A DNA stretch of 64,000 nt. It comes from Halobacillus sp. Nhm2S1. GTDB taxonomy: Bacteria > Bacillota > Bacilli > Bacillales > Halobacillaceae. The stretch lies in the NCBI RefSeq assembly GCF_019599545.1, contig NZ_JAIEZV010000002.1:372001-436000 (forward strand). Direction: 5' to 3'. Below the pieces are notes generated by a model. That model did no database searches. It saw nothing but the letters and a program-made list of their open reading frames with translations, and was not told where the DNA came from. Shown here piece by piece: positions 18,251 to 27,289 of the stretch (position 1 is its first letter; the number at the start of each line of letters is the position of its first letter). A program made the translations under genes and the position numbers.

Positions 18251-20105
18251 CTCGTCCAGTTTCTAAAATATCAATCTTCTCAATTTTATAGTTTCCATCT
18301 TCATCTATTATGAGCGTGTATTCTTTCTCACGATCATAATAAGTCTCATCGCCATTATGAGTAAAGATGAACTTTTCATGCATTAAAACCGTTGCACCAT
18401 CAGACTTAGTTTCCACATCCAATGGTTTGTTCAGGGTGAAGTTAAAGTCAAAAGTGTCCTCCACTTCTGTTTCCATATAGTCCTTCAATTCATGGTAGGC
18501 GGTACTATCATCTAGTAAATAATCTTCGGCGATCGAAAAATCCACGGCATTCAAAGCCTCTGCATAAGCATTTCTAAAATCTATCACAAACTGGGCAGGA
18601 TCCGTGGCTTGTAGATTTTGAACGGGTTCTTCCACTGGTATCTCTTCCACAGAAACCTCTAATTGAAAAACTCCGGAGTCTTCCATGATAGGAACCGTTT
18701 CCTTAAAGTCCTCCTCAAAGTCCATAGAGAAATATTCCTCATCATCGATTTTCCAACCATCGTCATAAACCATGCTATAGCTTATGGTGTTATTATAAAA
18801 TCCAGGATCCCCCGGTCCGTCCTCGGTCAAAAAATGACTTTCAAAAGCTTCCATCCTTACATCTACCTGGATGAAATACTGACTATCTCGCTCCATCAGA
18901 TATTTATTTCCCCGCGACATTTCCAAATTCTTCACCCAGAGCTGGGTCGTATGTCCTTCTTGATTCCATCCAGAAAAACTATCCCTTACATCTTCTCCAA
19001 AATCAGCGGTTACATGTTTTAATGGGAGCTCTCCCAGGGTCTCGAAGGATTTCAAGTAGGATTGATAATATTCCCCTATTATTTCCGCGATTTCACTTTC
19101 CATCTCCTCGGTGAATTCGAAGGTTACCATAACATTTTGTTCTTCCAATGCAATCGTGTCTGACTTCATTACGCCCCAAGGAAATTCCGCCTCCACTTCC
19201 ACGTTTAACGAACCATCCAGCATGACGGGTCCATACGGTTCCCCTGAAAAAGGGTCGAAGTCTACCAGCTGTCCATTTACATACAGCTTGGCTGAATCAA
19301 CAGGCATGGATTCTGTTAGAAAAGTGACCGTGTCTGCTTCCATTTGAAAGTACACATCATTACTGTAACGACCCCAAAGCTCCACTTTTTCCGTAGTATT
19401 CAAATCAGCGGTTTGATTTTTATAAGTAGCAGCAAATTGATAGATCCCGGGAAATAGCGGTCCATACTCCAGTCCTTCATCGTCTGCGGAAGCAGTGTAC
19501 ACCTCTTTTTCTCCATGGCTCACTTTTGTTCCTTTGTAATCCGTGTGTAGGGTGACATAGACCGGCTCCACGGCAAGTCGATATCGGTCAAAAAATAAGA
19601 ACTTCCCGTCCTGTACGATGGTGATGAAATGATCTTCATCCAGCCATTCATCCCAGAATTCATCTTCCCGCGACTGAGTCTTATCTAACTGCCCTTGCAG
19701 TTCCTCCAATAATGCTTCTGCTTCCTCAGGATATTCTTTAAGGTAATCCAAAAACGCCTGCGTCCCCTCTTCATCTACTTTCTCAGCAGAGTCTTCAAAA
19801 ATAAACAGATCAGCCAGAGCCTTGGCATCATCCTGCCCGACTGCTGTTTCGTACTTTTGAACAAGCTTGGGTTTCGAAGTCATATCGGATGCTATTATGT
19901 ATGTTGTGACTAGAAAGAGAAAACCAATGATGCCAACGCCCCACCACAGTTTCTGTTTTTTTGTAAGTTTCTTCTTAGGACTGCTAAATTGAGGGAATGA
20001 TTTTTTAGAAGTTGAATCAGATACAGGCTCGACAGGATGCCCGCACTCTAAACAAAACTTATTACCTTCGACCAGTTCTTTTCCACACTCTCTACAATAA
20101 TTCAT
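18246..20105 (-). CDS. TcaA-like zinc-ribbon membrane protein
   Basis: This 619-residue protein has an N-terminal zinc ribbon (YCRECGKEL...CLECGHP, residues 3-26), one transmembrane helix (about 54-74), and a large extracellular part of repeated mixed domains to the C-terminus. This layout matches TcaA/YvbJ proteins, linked in staphylococci to glycopeptide susceptibility and wall-stress sensing. The C-terminal about 120 residues resemble the NTF2-like last domain of that family. The ATG at 20105 is chosen over 20123 because AAGGAGG lies five bases before it. The role here is inferred from the family only. Confidence 0.75.
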   Translation of the reverse strand: MNYCRECGKELVEGNKFCLECGHPVEPVSDSTSKKSFPQFSSPKKKLTKKQKLWWGVGIIGFLFLVTTYIIASDMTSKPKLVQKYETAVGQDDAKALADLFIFEDSAEKVDEEGTQAFLDYLKEYPEEAEALLEELQGQLDKTQSREDEFWDEWLDEDHFITIVQDGKFLFFDRYRLAVEPVYVTLHTDYKGTKVSHGEKEVYTASADDEGLEYGPLFPGIYQFAATYKNQTADLNTTEKVELWGRYSNDVYFQMEADTVTFLTESMPVDSAKLYVNGQLVDFDPFSGEPYGPVMLDGSLNVEVEAEFPWGVMKSDTIALEEQNVMVTFEFTEEMESEIAEIIGEYYQSYLKSFETLGELPLKHVTADFGEDVRDSFSGWNQEGHTTQLWVKNLEMSRGNKYLMERDSQYFIQVDVRMEAFESHFLTEDGPGDPGFYNNTISYSMVYDDGWKIDDEEYFSMDFEEDFKETVPIMEDSGVFQLEVSVEEIPVEEPVQNLQATDPAQFVIDFRNAYAEALNAVDFSIAEDYLLDDSTAYHELKDYMETEVEDTFDFNFTLNKPLDVETKSDGATVLMHEKFIFTHNGDETYYDREKEYTLIIDEDGNYKIEKIDILETGRD

Positions 20106-20297
20106 AAAGACCTCCTTGATCATAGGAATTTTGACGGGTCATACCCTTCAAAGCATCCTATGAAAATGAGAGGATAATCATACGATAATTTAATTTGTAC
20201 AATTACATTATTTGGTTTAAAACGATTTTTACTTTAATGGGGAAAATCCTATATGGACTGGAAGATAAAAAGGTAATCACATTACAGGTGATGCTGG

Positions 20298-20337
20298 AAT
20301 AATGAGCACAAGTTGTATGGTTCTTGTGCTCATTATT
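20298..20337. repeat. 15-bp perfect inverted repeat
   Basis: AATAATGAGCACAAG (20298-20312) pairs with CTTGTGCTCATTATT (20323-20337). There is no T-run beyond the stem. It lies downstream of the 28-residue frame at 20386-20472 and may act as its terminator or as an operator. Confidence 0.5.
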
Positions 20338-20385
20338 GAGGGTTAAAAATATGAATTTTACGCTCATGTGCCAGCCTTTATCCTA

Positions 20386-20472
20386 TTATCGTTTTGTCCG
20401 CGGCTGTTTTTCTTCTTTACGATCATGAATTTTTGCATTTTTATTCGAAAGTTTTTTGTTTCCTTGCGCCAT
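20386..20472 (-). CDS. 28-residue very basic peptide
   Basis: ATG at 20472 is preceded by GGGAGGG and opens a 28-codon frame rich in Lys, Arg, Asn and Gln (ending KEEKQPRTKR), with no hydrophobic residues in a row. Size and composition recall the tiny basic spore or nucleic-acid-binding peptides of Bacillaceae, but I do not recognise the family. It stands alone between the TcaA-like gene and the DUF6241 gene. Confidence 0.45.
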   Translation of the reverse strand: MAQGNKKLSNKNAKIHDRKEEKQPRTKR

Positions 20473-20593
20473 TATTATCCCTCCCTTCCCTCTTATTATT
20501 TCGAAATTTAAACGTTTTATAATGAGGCGCGGCACAGTTCTCTGGCTTCATTCGAATAGATATTACTGTTTGGTTCTTTATTGAAAATACGTC

Positions 20594-20634
20594 AAAACCG
20601 CTCCAAAGCATCCTAGCTTTGGAGCGGTTTTTTA
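20594..20634. terminator. intrinsic terminator
   Basis: AAAACCGCTCCAAAGC pairs with GCTTTGGAGCGGTTTT, followed by TT on the plus strand and TTTT read the other way. It lies downstream of the DUF6241 gene. Confidence 0.85.
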
Positions 20635-20668
20635 TCTAGAAAGCAGAATTTTTCTAAGGAGTTGTTTG

Positions 20669-21193
20669 TTAGAAGTTTCGCTTGATATATTCACGTTCCT
20701 CTTCTTCGCTCATAAGCCCCGTCGCCCTTCCGATCGTTCCGTTTTGCCATTCCCAAATGGTATTGTGAACAGTCACTGCGTTGGAGAAGTCACCCTTGTC
20801 CCATGCTTCCAACGACTTCTTATAAAAATCAAAATGTTCGTAATGGTCTTCGGTTCCTTCCACTGATTTCAATATTCCAAGCATATGGTCAATTTGCTCT
20901 GCCGTCATTTGTTGACTTCCGCGCTTTTCGTTTGCTCGAACCTTTTGATGCGTCATTTCGTGTAGTTCCTGCCTAAAAGAACGTTCAGAAGTAACACCAT
21001 CTTTTTCGACTGCTTTTATTTCTTTTTGTTCCGTGGGTTCGTTGACTTCCTTCATGATCTGTTCTTGTTCTTTCGTCATGGAATTACCTTCTCCTTGGAA
21101 TCCTGAAACCACAACCCAAACAATGGCCCCAATTACAATAAGAGATACTCCTCCTAACGAATACAATGACCACTTTAGAATTTTTTCCGCCAT
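20669..21193 (-). CDS. DUF6241-type membrane-anchored protein
   Basis: This 174-residue protein has one N-terminal transmembrane helix (about 8-30), a charged linker, and a C-terminal domain with HEMTHQKV, MTAEQIDHML, WDKGDFSNAVTVHNTIWEWQ and GTIGRATGLMSEEEE, the pattern of the Bacillus DUF6241 family. Function is unknown. ATG at 21193 is chosen as the natural start before the membrane helix; the frame is open 16 codons further upstream. A broken paralogue lies at 34777-35302. Confidence 0.7.
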   Translation of the reverse strand: MAEKILKWSLYSLGGVSLIVIGAIVWVVVSGFQGEGNSMTKEQEQIMKEVNEPTEQKEIKAVEKDGVTSERSFRQELHEMTHQKVRANEKRGSQQMTAEQIDHMLGILKSVEGTEDHYEHFDFYKKSLEAWDKGDFSNAVTVHNTIWEWQNGTIGRATGLMSEEEEREYIKRNF

Positions 21194-21241
21194 ATAGTTC
21201 CCCGTCCCCTTTAATTGTTTATTTTCAGTGTGAAAACGCAA

Positions 21242-21809
21242 ATAAGTCGTTCGACATTGCGTCTTTGTTCACATTAAAATTCGATACTTATGCGTGTCTG
21301 ATGATCGTTCATCATTCAACTAGCACGTTCCCATCTTCTTCGTTTCTTTTTATATGAAGTATTTTCAACTACAAATTCTTCACATGAAAAGAAACGAAGT
21401 AGTCCTTTCCTTTAAGCTTTTCTTCCTTCCATTTTATTTGTTGCGTTAGAATCATTACAAACTACCAAAAATATCGTTGACGATAATTCCCTCATTGTAA
21501 GTAGCTTCTATGATATCGTGCTTATTTCCCCAACCTTATGTACGGTATTGCTCCATTGGTCGCATTAAATGAAATAAAAGAGCCTTCACCCCACTAATAA
21601 TTAGACGATTTTATTAAGAGAAAAGACGGGAATCTAATGAGAAATTTTTGAAGAAGAGTCTAACAGATACCATTCAAATTAAATATGGTTATATGTACGT
21701 CCTGCAGGTCAGGCACCGCCATTAGTATTAGCGCTCTAACGTAGCGGTGGTCAGGCACTCATAAAAAAGGATCCTCCGCTCAACTAAGCGAAAGATCCCT
21801 TATTAATCG
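21242..21809. other. gene-free leader of the duplicated segment
   Basis: No gene is seen. Most of this stretch matches 35380-35760, so it belongs to the duplication. Near 21710-21758 is the imperfect inverted pair GTCAGGCACCGCC / GGTGGTCAGGCAC, a short repeat of the kind scattered elsewhere in the window. A terminator for the YesL gene lies at 21762-21802. Confidence 0.5.
21762..21802 (-). terminator. intrinsic terminator of the fructan operon
   Basis: On the minus strand AAGGGATCTTTCGCT...AGCGGAGGATCC is followed by TTTTTTAT. It lies just after the YesL gene. Confidence 0.7.
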
Positions 21810-22418
21810 TCATCTTACTTCCAAGTTTACTTTATTCCCAAATTTCTCAAAGGACTGCAAACAAAAACGGAAAGTGAGCATGAACACCGGAACGACTAGA
21901 AAAAACATTAAGACTGGCATAACATAGACCATGGTTCCAGCCGCCAGCCACAAGAGCATAACGCCGAACGAGGTCGAACCATCTATGAATGCCTGAACAA
22001 ATGAGTGTTTGATCAGTTCCCAGCCACGTATCTCAAAATGAACGAATATGGGTATGAGAAATGTGGTGGTTAAAAGGAAAAGGATAATTGCAACTCCTAT
22101 AATGGATGAGAGGACGAGTTTAACTATGCCTTCCATCTGTAAGAAAAAGAGAGTATCCAGTACTAATACGAAACCTACTAGAAACCAGGCCGAAACGATC
22201 CACCCGGTTTTTATATAGCTTCGTAAACTACGAAAGTAATTTCTGCATACACTGTCTTTTTGGCCGACTTTCCAACTGCGGATGACATAGACCATAGCGG
22301 CGGTAGAAGGACCGATGGTGATGATTGGTAAACAGCCGATTACCCATAGAAGATTCAGCACAATCATATTGGAGATTGTCTTCATGAAGTTTGCAGCTTT
22401 TCCGTCTATTCCGAACAT
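21810..22418 (-). CDS. YesL-family (DUF624) membrane protein
   Basis: This 202-residue protein with about five transmembrane segments opens with the family's typical IDGKAANFMKTISNMIVLN and CLPIITIGPSTAAMVYV. YesL-type proteins are encoded inside ABC oligosaccharide operons with YesM/YesN-type regulators; their role in uptake or sensing is not established. A GGAG site precedes the ATG. It is the last gene of the operon, 15 bases after the GH32 gene. Confidence 0.8.
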   Translation of the reverse strand: MFGIDGKAANFMKTISNMIVLNLLWVIGCLPIITIGPSTAAMVYVIRSWKVGQKDSVCRNYFRSLRSYIKTGWIVSAWFLVGFVLVLDTLFFLQMEGIVKLVLSSIIGVAIILFLLTTTFLIPIFVHFEIRGWELIKHSFVQAFIDGSTSFGVMLLWLAAGTMVYVMPVLMFFLVVPVFMLTFRFCLQSFEKFGNKVNLEVR

Positions 22419-22433
22419 GTTACTCGCTCCTTC

Positions 22434-23843
22434 TTATGATTTCTCCGCCTTCTGAAGAGCGGTGGATAATTCCTGTACTTGATAATCAACCTTAACTTCC
22501 GAATCTCCCGCTTCCCACTCCAGCGTAAACACCTCTGTATCCATATAAAAAAGCTCTGTCATTACGAAAGTTCCTTGATTGAGGAAAATTTCCACCGAGC
22601 ACTCATCTATGATCAACTCCATATCTTCCATATGCTTTAAAGGAGCCGAATCGACACTGGCAAAATGCTCAGAAAACTGGATATTCTTCACCCCTGTCCG
22701 GTCTAAAGAAAAAGTACTTGTGGATGGATCAAACTTCATTGTTACTTTTTCTCCTTCTCCTTTTATAGAAAGCTCAAATGGAACAGAAGGATACTCGTAA
22801 TCAATGATGATATGGCTTTGCTTTGATAGTTTGTGAGAAGCAGTTTCTGCTGCTATTAAATGAAGAGACTTGGATTCTGTCCTTTCCACCAATGGAGATA
22901 CGTCTACCGGTTTTTGAACGAATTGGTAGTCGCCTTCCACTTTTCGGAGAGAAAGTTTGCGCGGAATGGACATCGACCCACGGTAGGGATGTGTAGGGAC
23001 TTCGTTCGCATACTGCCAATTACTCATCCACCCGATCCATAGGGGATAAGAAAGATTGCTCCACGTAACCGCGGCATAGAAATCTCTTCCAAAATCAGCC
23101 CATTTCACTTGGTCTTTCGGTTGATCACAATGAAAGACTTTCCCATCAAAGTCACCTGTGAAGTACTGGATGGCTGAGCCTCCGTTAGGTCCTCCAGGAT
23201 TGATGCTGACGATCAGCACCCATTTTTCTCCCTCATCCGTTTGAAAACGAATCAGATCTGGACATTCCCATACACCACCGTGGGTTCCATACGCTTGACC
23301 AAACGAGGAGACATATGCCCAGTCCAGCAGATTTTCAGATTGATAAAAACGGATGTGATCCCCACATGCGAGCGTCACCATCCATACGTTCTCATAACGA
23401 AACACCTTTGGATCGCGAAAGTCCTTCAGTCCGGGATTTTCAATGATAGGGTTGTGGGGATACTTCGTCCACGAGCGCCCTTTATCTTTGGAATAGGCGA
23501 TGCTCTGGGTTTCGTACCCTTCCTGATGATGGGTGAACAGGGCGATCATCACGGGTGTTTCGCCTTCCTGCAATCCGCTGGTATTTTGCTCATCCACCAC
23601 AGCACTTCCTGAAAAAATTTGGCCATTCTCATCAGGGTATAAGGCGATCGGCAGGTGTTCCCAATGAAGAAGGTCCCGGCTGACAGCATGTCCCCAATGC
23701 ATGGGTCCCCAAACTTTGCTTTTTGGATGATGTTGGTAGAATAAGTGGTATTCTCCTTCTAAATAACATAATCCATTCGGGTCATTGATCCAGTTTGATT
23801 CTGGGGTGAAATGAAAATGCGGTCGATAAAGTTGTTTTTCCAT
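22434..23843 (-). CDS. GH32 beta-fructosidase (sucrose/fructan hydrolase)
   Basis: This 469-residue enzyme has no signal peptide, so it works on imported sugar in the cytosol. The five-blade propeller motifs are clear: WINDPNG with the nucleophile Asp (about residue 21), FRDPKVF (transition-state Asp) and WECPDL with the acid/base Glu. The beta-sandwich domain follows from about residue 330. It should release fructose from sucrose, fructo-oligosaccharides or their phosphates. Since uptake here is by an ABC system rather than a PTS, unphosphorylated oligofructosides are the likelier substrate. AAAGGAGG precedes the ATG. Confidence 0.92.
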   Translation of the reverse strand: MEKQLYRPHFHFTPESNWINDPNGLCYLEGEYHLFYQHHPKSKVWGPMHWGHAVSRDLLHWEHLPIALYPDENGQIFSGSAVVDEQNTSGLQEGETPVMIALFTHHQEGYETQSIAYSKDKGRSWTKYPHNPIIENPGLKDFRDPKVFRYENVWMVTLACGDHIRFYQSENLLDWAYVSSFGQAYGTHGGVWECPDLIRFQTDEGEKWVLIVSINPGGPNGGSAIQYFTGDFDGKVFHCDQPKDQVKWADFGRDFYAAVTWSNLSYPLWIGWMSNWQYANEVPTHPYRGSMSIPRKLSLRKVEGDYQFVQKPVDVSPLVERTESKSLHLIAAETASHKLSKQSHIIIDYEYPSVPFELSIKGEGEKVTMKFDPSTSTFSLDRTGVKNIQFSEHFASVDSAPLKHMEDMELIIDECSVEIFLNQGTFVMTELFYMDTEVFTLEWEAGDSEVKVDYQVQELSTALQKAEKS

Positions 23844-23862
23844 CTTTTACATCCTCCTTTTG

Positions 23863-24708
23863 TTATCCTTTCACACCGCTTGATGTGATTCCCTGTACGT
23901 AGTAACGCTGGAAGAAGATAAATATCAATACGACAGGGATAGTCGTTAACGTCAAGGCAGCCATGATCTGACCATATTCAATGTTGTTATCTGTAAACAA
24001 GTACTGGATTCCTACCTGAACCGTGCGAATCGACTCATCTGTCGCGACAATCAACGGCCACATGAAGTCACTCCAATGGGTCACAAAGGATAAAATCGCA
24101 GCGGTCGCAAACACAGGCTTCGAGTTTGGAACGACAATCTTCCAAAAAACCTGAAACGGATTCGCACCATCAATCTGTGCCGCTTCCTCCAGTTCATTCG
24201 GAATCCCTTTGAAGAATTGAATAAATAAGAAGATGCTAAACGCTTCTGCAATGAAAGGCACGATCAAAGACGGAAATTCATTGATCCACCCAAAGCTGTT
24301 TACTACAACATACAAAGGGATCAAGACACTTTCAAAAGGAACGACATAAAGAGCGATAATGACAACTAAAATGAACCCGCTTCCCGGAAACTTGAGCTTG
24401 ACCAGGGCATAAGCACATAACGAATTGACGACTGTTCCGAGGATGACAATCATTCCAACAGAGAACAAACTGTTCCACATATACTTTAAGAAGTTCACAC
24501 TGTCGGTGAATAAGATTGCTAAATAGTTATCAAAGTTTGCTTGCTTCGGTAAAAACGACTCCAGTCCCATGTCTTTGAAAATCAGCGTTTCTGGTTTTAA
24601 TGAGGCAACAATCATCCAAAGAAGAGGGGATATGAATAAGAGACCCAGCAGGACAATAACAAGGGAGACTCCCAGTTTGTTCATACGTTTTTTCCATATT
24701 CGATTCAT
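23863..24708 (-). CDS. ABC sugar transporter permease, MalG type
   Basis: This is a 281-residue inner permease with six transmembrane segments. The EAA loop (ELEEAAQIDGANPFQVFWKIVVPNSKPV, about 180-207), which docks the ATPase, is present. It pairs with the next upstream permease. The ATG lies right after AGGAGGG, whose TAG belongs to the upstream gene's stop, so the two are coupled. Confidence 0.9.
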   Translation of the reverse strand: MNRIWKKRMNKLGVSLVIVLLGLLFISPLLWMIVASLKPETLIFKDMGLESFLPKQANFDNYLAILFTDSVNFLKYMWNSLFSVGMIVILGTVVNSLCAYALVKLKFPGSGFILVVIIALYVVPFESVLIPLYVVVNSFGWINEFPSLIVPFIAEAFSIFLFIQFFKGIPNELEEAAQIDGANPFQVFWKIVVPNSKPVFATAAILSFVTHWSDFMWPLIVATDESIRTVQVGIQYLFTDNNIEYGQIMAALTLTTIPVVLIFIFFQRYYVQGITSSGVKG

Positions 24709-24720
24709 CCATCTTCCCTC

Positions 24721-25650
24721 CTATTGGTTCAAAACTTTCTTCAAAATCAACGATACGCTCAGCACAACAAGGAAGAACACGACCGCTATCGCAGAGGAAT
24801 AGCCGACATCCCTGAACTGAAAGCCATTTTCATAAAGTATGAAGACAAGGGTTTTCGTCGAATCACTCGGTCCTCCATTAGTCATAACGTAAGGTTGGAT
24901 GAATAATCGGAAGGCCTGAATCGTCGTAATCATCAAGACGAAACCTGTCACATTCTTTAAAGAAGGCAGCGTAACATTCCAAAACTTTTGCCAGGCATTA
25001 GCTCCGTCGATATCAGCCGCTTCATATAACGTCTCTGGCACATCTTTAAGACCAGCGAGAAATATCATCATCTGAAACCCTGCACCCTGCCAGACGGACA
25101 TAAAGATAATCGAATTCATTGCCTGCCCTTCACTCAGCAGGAAAGGTTGACTCGGGATACCGAAGAAATTCAGTGCGCTATTGATCAAACCGCTGTCGAC
25201 GTTATATAGGAACGTCCACAAAATCGCGACTACCACCATGGATGTCACCACAGGACTGAAGAAAAAGACCCGGCCGATGACTGCGGTTTTCACTTTTTTA
25301 TTCACAAGAATTGCTAAGCCAAGAGCCACGGCACACTGTAAGGGCACGACGAGCACAGAAAAATATAAGGTATTCTTCAACGCTGTAAAGAAAATAGCAT
25401 CTTGAAACAAACGGGCATAGTTGCTTAGCCCTGTGAACGTCTTCCCTTGTGGATTCAACATGTTGTATTCCATAAAGCTGTAAACGAAAGCCAATCCGAC
25501 AGGTAAAATAAGAAAAGTAAAAAGTAACACAAGAGCGGGCACAGAGAACAAGAAACCCAACCACTTTTTCTGCTGACCATAAGTCAATGAGAGACGAACA
25601 GCTTTTCCTCCTTGAATTCTATTCAATAACCATTCCACGTGAGTCACCAC
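24721..25650 (-). CDS. ABC sugar transporter permease, MalF/UgpA type
   Basis: A permease of up to 309 residues with six transmembrane segments and the EAA loop (LYEAADIDGANAWQKFWNVTLPSLK, about 210-235). The start is unclear. GTG codons at 25650 and 25638 are in frame, the latter eight bases after AGGTGG, while a better AAGGAGG inside the frame has only a GTT at the right distance. About 25 residues precede the first membrane helix in any case. Confidence 0.88.
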   Translation of the reverse strand: MVTHVEWLLNRIQGGKAVRLSLTYGQQKKWLGFLFSVPALVLLFTFLILPVGLAFVYSFMEYNMLNPQGKTFTGLSNYARLFQDAIFFTALKNTLYFSVLVVPLQCAVALGLAILVNKKVKTAVIGRVFFFSPVVTSMVVVAILWTFLYNVDSGLINSALNFFGIPSQPFLLSEGQAMNSIIFMSVWQGAGFQMMIFLAGLKDVPETLYEAADIDGANAWQKFWNVTLPSLKNVTGFVLMITTIQAFRLFIQPYVMTNGGPSDSTKTLVFILYENGFQFRDVGYSSAIAVVFFLVVLSVSLILKKVLNQ

Positions 25651-25717
25651 CTATACATGTATTGGAAGGAACGCAGACAGGAACAAGGGGCCTCTTCCCC
25701 CCATTCCCACCATCCCT

Positions 25718-26989
25718 TTATTGGCCTTTCCGCTGCATATCCTTTTCTACTTCTTCAGCTAATTTGTCCAACTCTTCCTGGACATCTCCTCCGAGGAAAA
25801 TATTCTGTACGGCTTGCCCGTACTTCGTACTAAGCACTGGGTAAGATGGAGTGGTCGGACGCGGGTGGGCGCTATTCAGCACCTGATCTTTCAATACATT
25901 CAAAGGTTCTTGCTCCCATTCCTCCATCATTTCAAAAGAAGAATGGCGGGCTGCCGGTTTGTTCTCCACTTCTGAAATCTTCACGACATTTTCTTTGTTC
26001 ATCATATAATTCAACAATGTAGCAGCTTCTTCTTTGTGCTGAGTGCTTGTTGAGATTCCCCAGTTCCAATCACCTGAAGGGGAAACCTGCTCTCCATCTG
26101 GACTTTTCGGGTAATAAGTGATGCCCCACTCGGTATCAGGATAGTTCTGCAACTTCGACCACTCCCAGGACCCCATCAGCATCATCGCTGCTTTTCCGTC
26201 TTCAAATTCGGTCGGCGTCGGTTGCAAATTAACAAGCCCTTCTTCCGTGAACTTTTGCAAATACTCTAGCGCTTCGACAGCTTCTGGTCCATTGACATAC
26301 CCATCAGCGGCTGAGCCATCTTCCGAGATGAAGCTTCCGCCGTTGCTCCATACCGCAGGTCCTGTGAAGTAAATGATCCATTCTCCATAATCAAGTGTCC
26401 AATTGACACCATAGATATCTTTTTCTTTATCTGTCAGCTGTTTAGCAGCTTCATAAAACTCTTCCCATGTCCAAGCTTCCTCTCCTGCTTTTGGCGGTTC
26501 AATCCCCGCTTCGCTCAACATATCTGCATTGTAGAATAAAGCGACCGTCGATTCTGTCGGTCCAACCGTGTACAACTGATCTTCAAACGTCCCCTGCTGG
26601 ATGATGGAATCTACGAAATCGTCTTGATTTTCCACCAGTCCATCGATTGGCTGGATAATTCCAGAATCTGCATAGTTCGCTACATTAGGACCATCGAGGG
26701 CTAGAAGATCCGGCAATGTGTTACTCGTCGCTCCTGCCGACACTTTATCTTCATAGGCGTATTTGTTTCCCCGTGGGATAAAGGTCATTTCTGCCTCTAT
26801 TTCACCTTCGTATTCCTTATTGAACTCTTTGATAATTTCCTTATAAGCCTCACTCGTATCCCCCTCTGGATGCCATAAGGAAAGCTTAACCTCTCCTCCG
26901 TCTTCACCTGATGCTTCTTCACTTGAACTGCACCCGATCAACACTCCCATAAACAACAGAAACATGATTCCTATAGAAAATTTCTTCAT
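25718..26989 (-). CDS. sugar-binding lipoprotein of the ABC transporter
   Basis: This 423-residue family-1 extracellular solute-binding protein has a lipoprotein signal peptide with lipobox LIGC (Cys about residue 20). The mature part has the usual SBP pattern (LWHPEGDT, NTLPDLLALDGPN, MLMGSWEW). It would deliver an oligosaccharide, by context a fructo-oligosaccharide, to the two permeases downstream. GGGAGGG precedes the ATG by eight bases. A cre box lies about 60 bases upstream. Confidence 0.9.
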   Translation of the reverse strand: MKKFSIGIMFLLFMGVLIGCSSSEEASGEDGGEVKLSLWHPEGDTSEAYKEIIKEFNKEYEGEIEAEMTFIPRGNKYAYEDKVSAGATSNTLPDLLALDGPNVANYADSGIIQPIDGLVENQDDFVDSIIQQGTFEDQLYTVGPTESTVALFYNADMLSEAGIEPPKAGEEAWTWEEFYEAAKQLTDKEKDIYGVNWTLDYGEWIIYFTGPAVWSNGGSFISEDGSAADGYVNGPEAVEALEYLQKFTEEGLVNLQPTPTEFEDGKAAMMLMGSWEWSKLQNYPDTEWGITYYPKSPDGEQVSPSGDWNWGISTSTQHKEEAATLLNYMMNKENVVKISEVENKPAARHSSFEMMEEWEQEPLNVLKDQVLNSAHPRPTTPSYPVLSTKYGQAVQNIFLGGDVQEELDKLAEEVEKDMQRKGQ

Positions 26990-27044
26990 TCATGAAACCC
27001 TCCCTTTATTAGTAAATCGCTTCCATGTATTTATCGTAAATGAA

Positions 27045-27058
27045 TGAAAGCGCTTTTA
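27045..27058 (-). promoter_or_regulatory. cre site (CcpA operator)
   Basis: TGAAAGCGCTTTTA matches the catabolite-responsive element consensus almost perfectly. It lies 56 bases before the start of the binding-protein gene, so the fructan transport operon is probably repressed by CcpA when preferred sugars are present. Confidence 0.85.
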
Positions 27059-27121
27059 TAACGAGGTATATCTATGATGAATGTTTAAATTTCTACAGAA
27101 TAGATTTACAGCCATACATCA

Positions 27122-27171
27122 TAAGCCGTCCGATTTAAAAGGAAAGCCACCTCTAAAAATCGGATGGCTTA
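27122..27171. repeat. imperfect hairpin in the regulator/transporter gap
   Basis: TAAGCCGTCCGATTT (27122-27136) pairs with AAATCGGATGGCTTA (27157-27171) with one G-T pair. It lies between the response-regulator terminator and the transport operon and could bind the regulator or be an old terminator. Confidence 0.4.
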
Positions 27172-27250
27172 GGCATTTCATTTGTTCCAGATCACTTGTC
27201 CTTATTGTTTTTAACCATTCACTGCTTTGAACTTTTAATTTCTTAGACCA

Positions 27251-27287
27251 CAAAAAAACAGCTGTCCTCTACAGAACAGCTGTTTAC
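27251..27287 (-). terminator. intrinsic terminator of the regulator operon
   Basis: AAACAGCTGT (27256-27265) pairs with ACAGCTGTTT (27276-27285). On the minus strand it is followed by TTTTTTTGTGG. Confidence 0.85.
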
Positions 27288-27289
27288 TC

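Larger units (their letters stand above)
20548..21700. repeat. copy 1 of a ~1.1-kb duplicated segment
   Basis: This segment (terminator, DUF6241 gene and about 500 bp of upstream sequence) reappears in the same orientation at about 34655-35760. Shared landmarks are GATTCGAATAGATATTACTG-type sequence at the left edge, the terminator, the whole gene, and the downstream AAGACGGG...TAACAGATACC. Edges are approximate. Confidence 0.75.
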
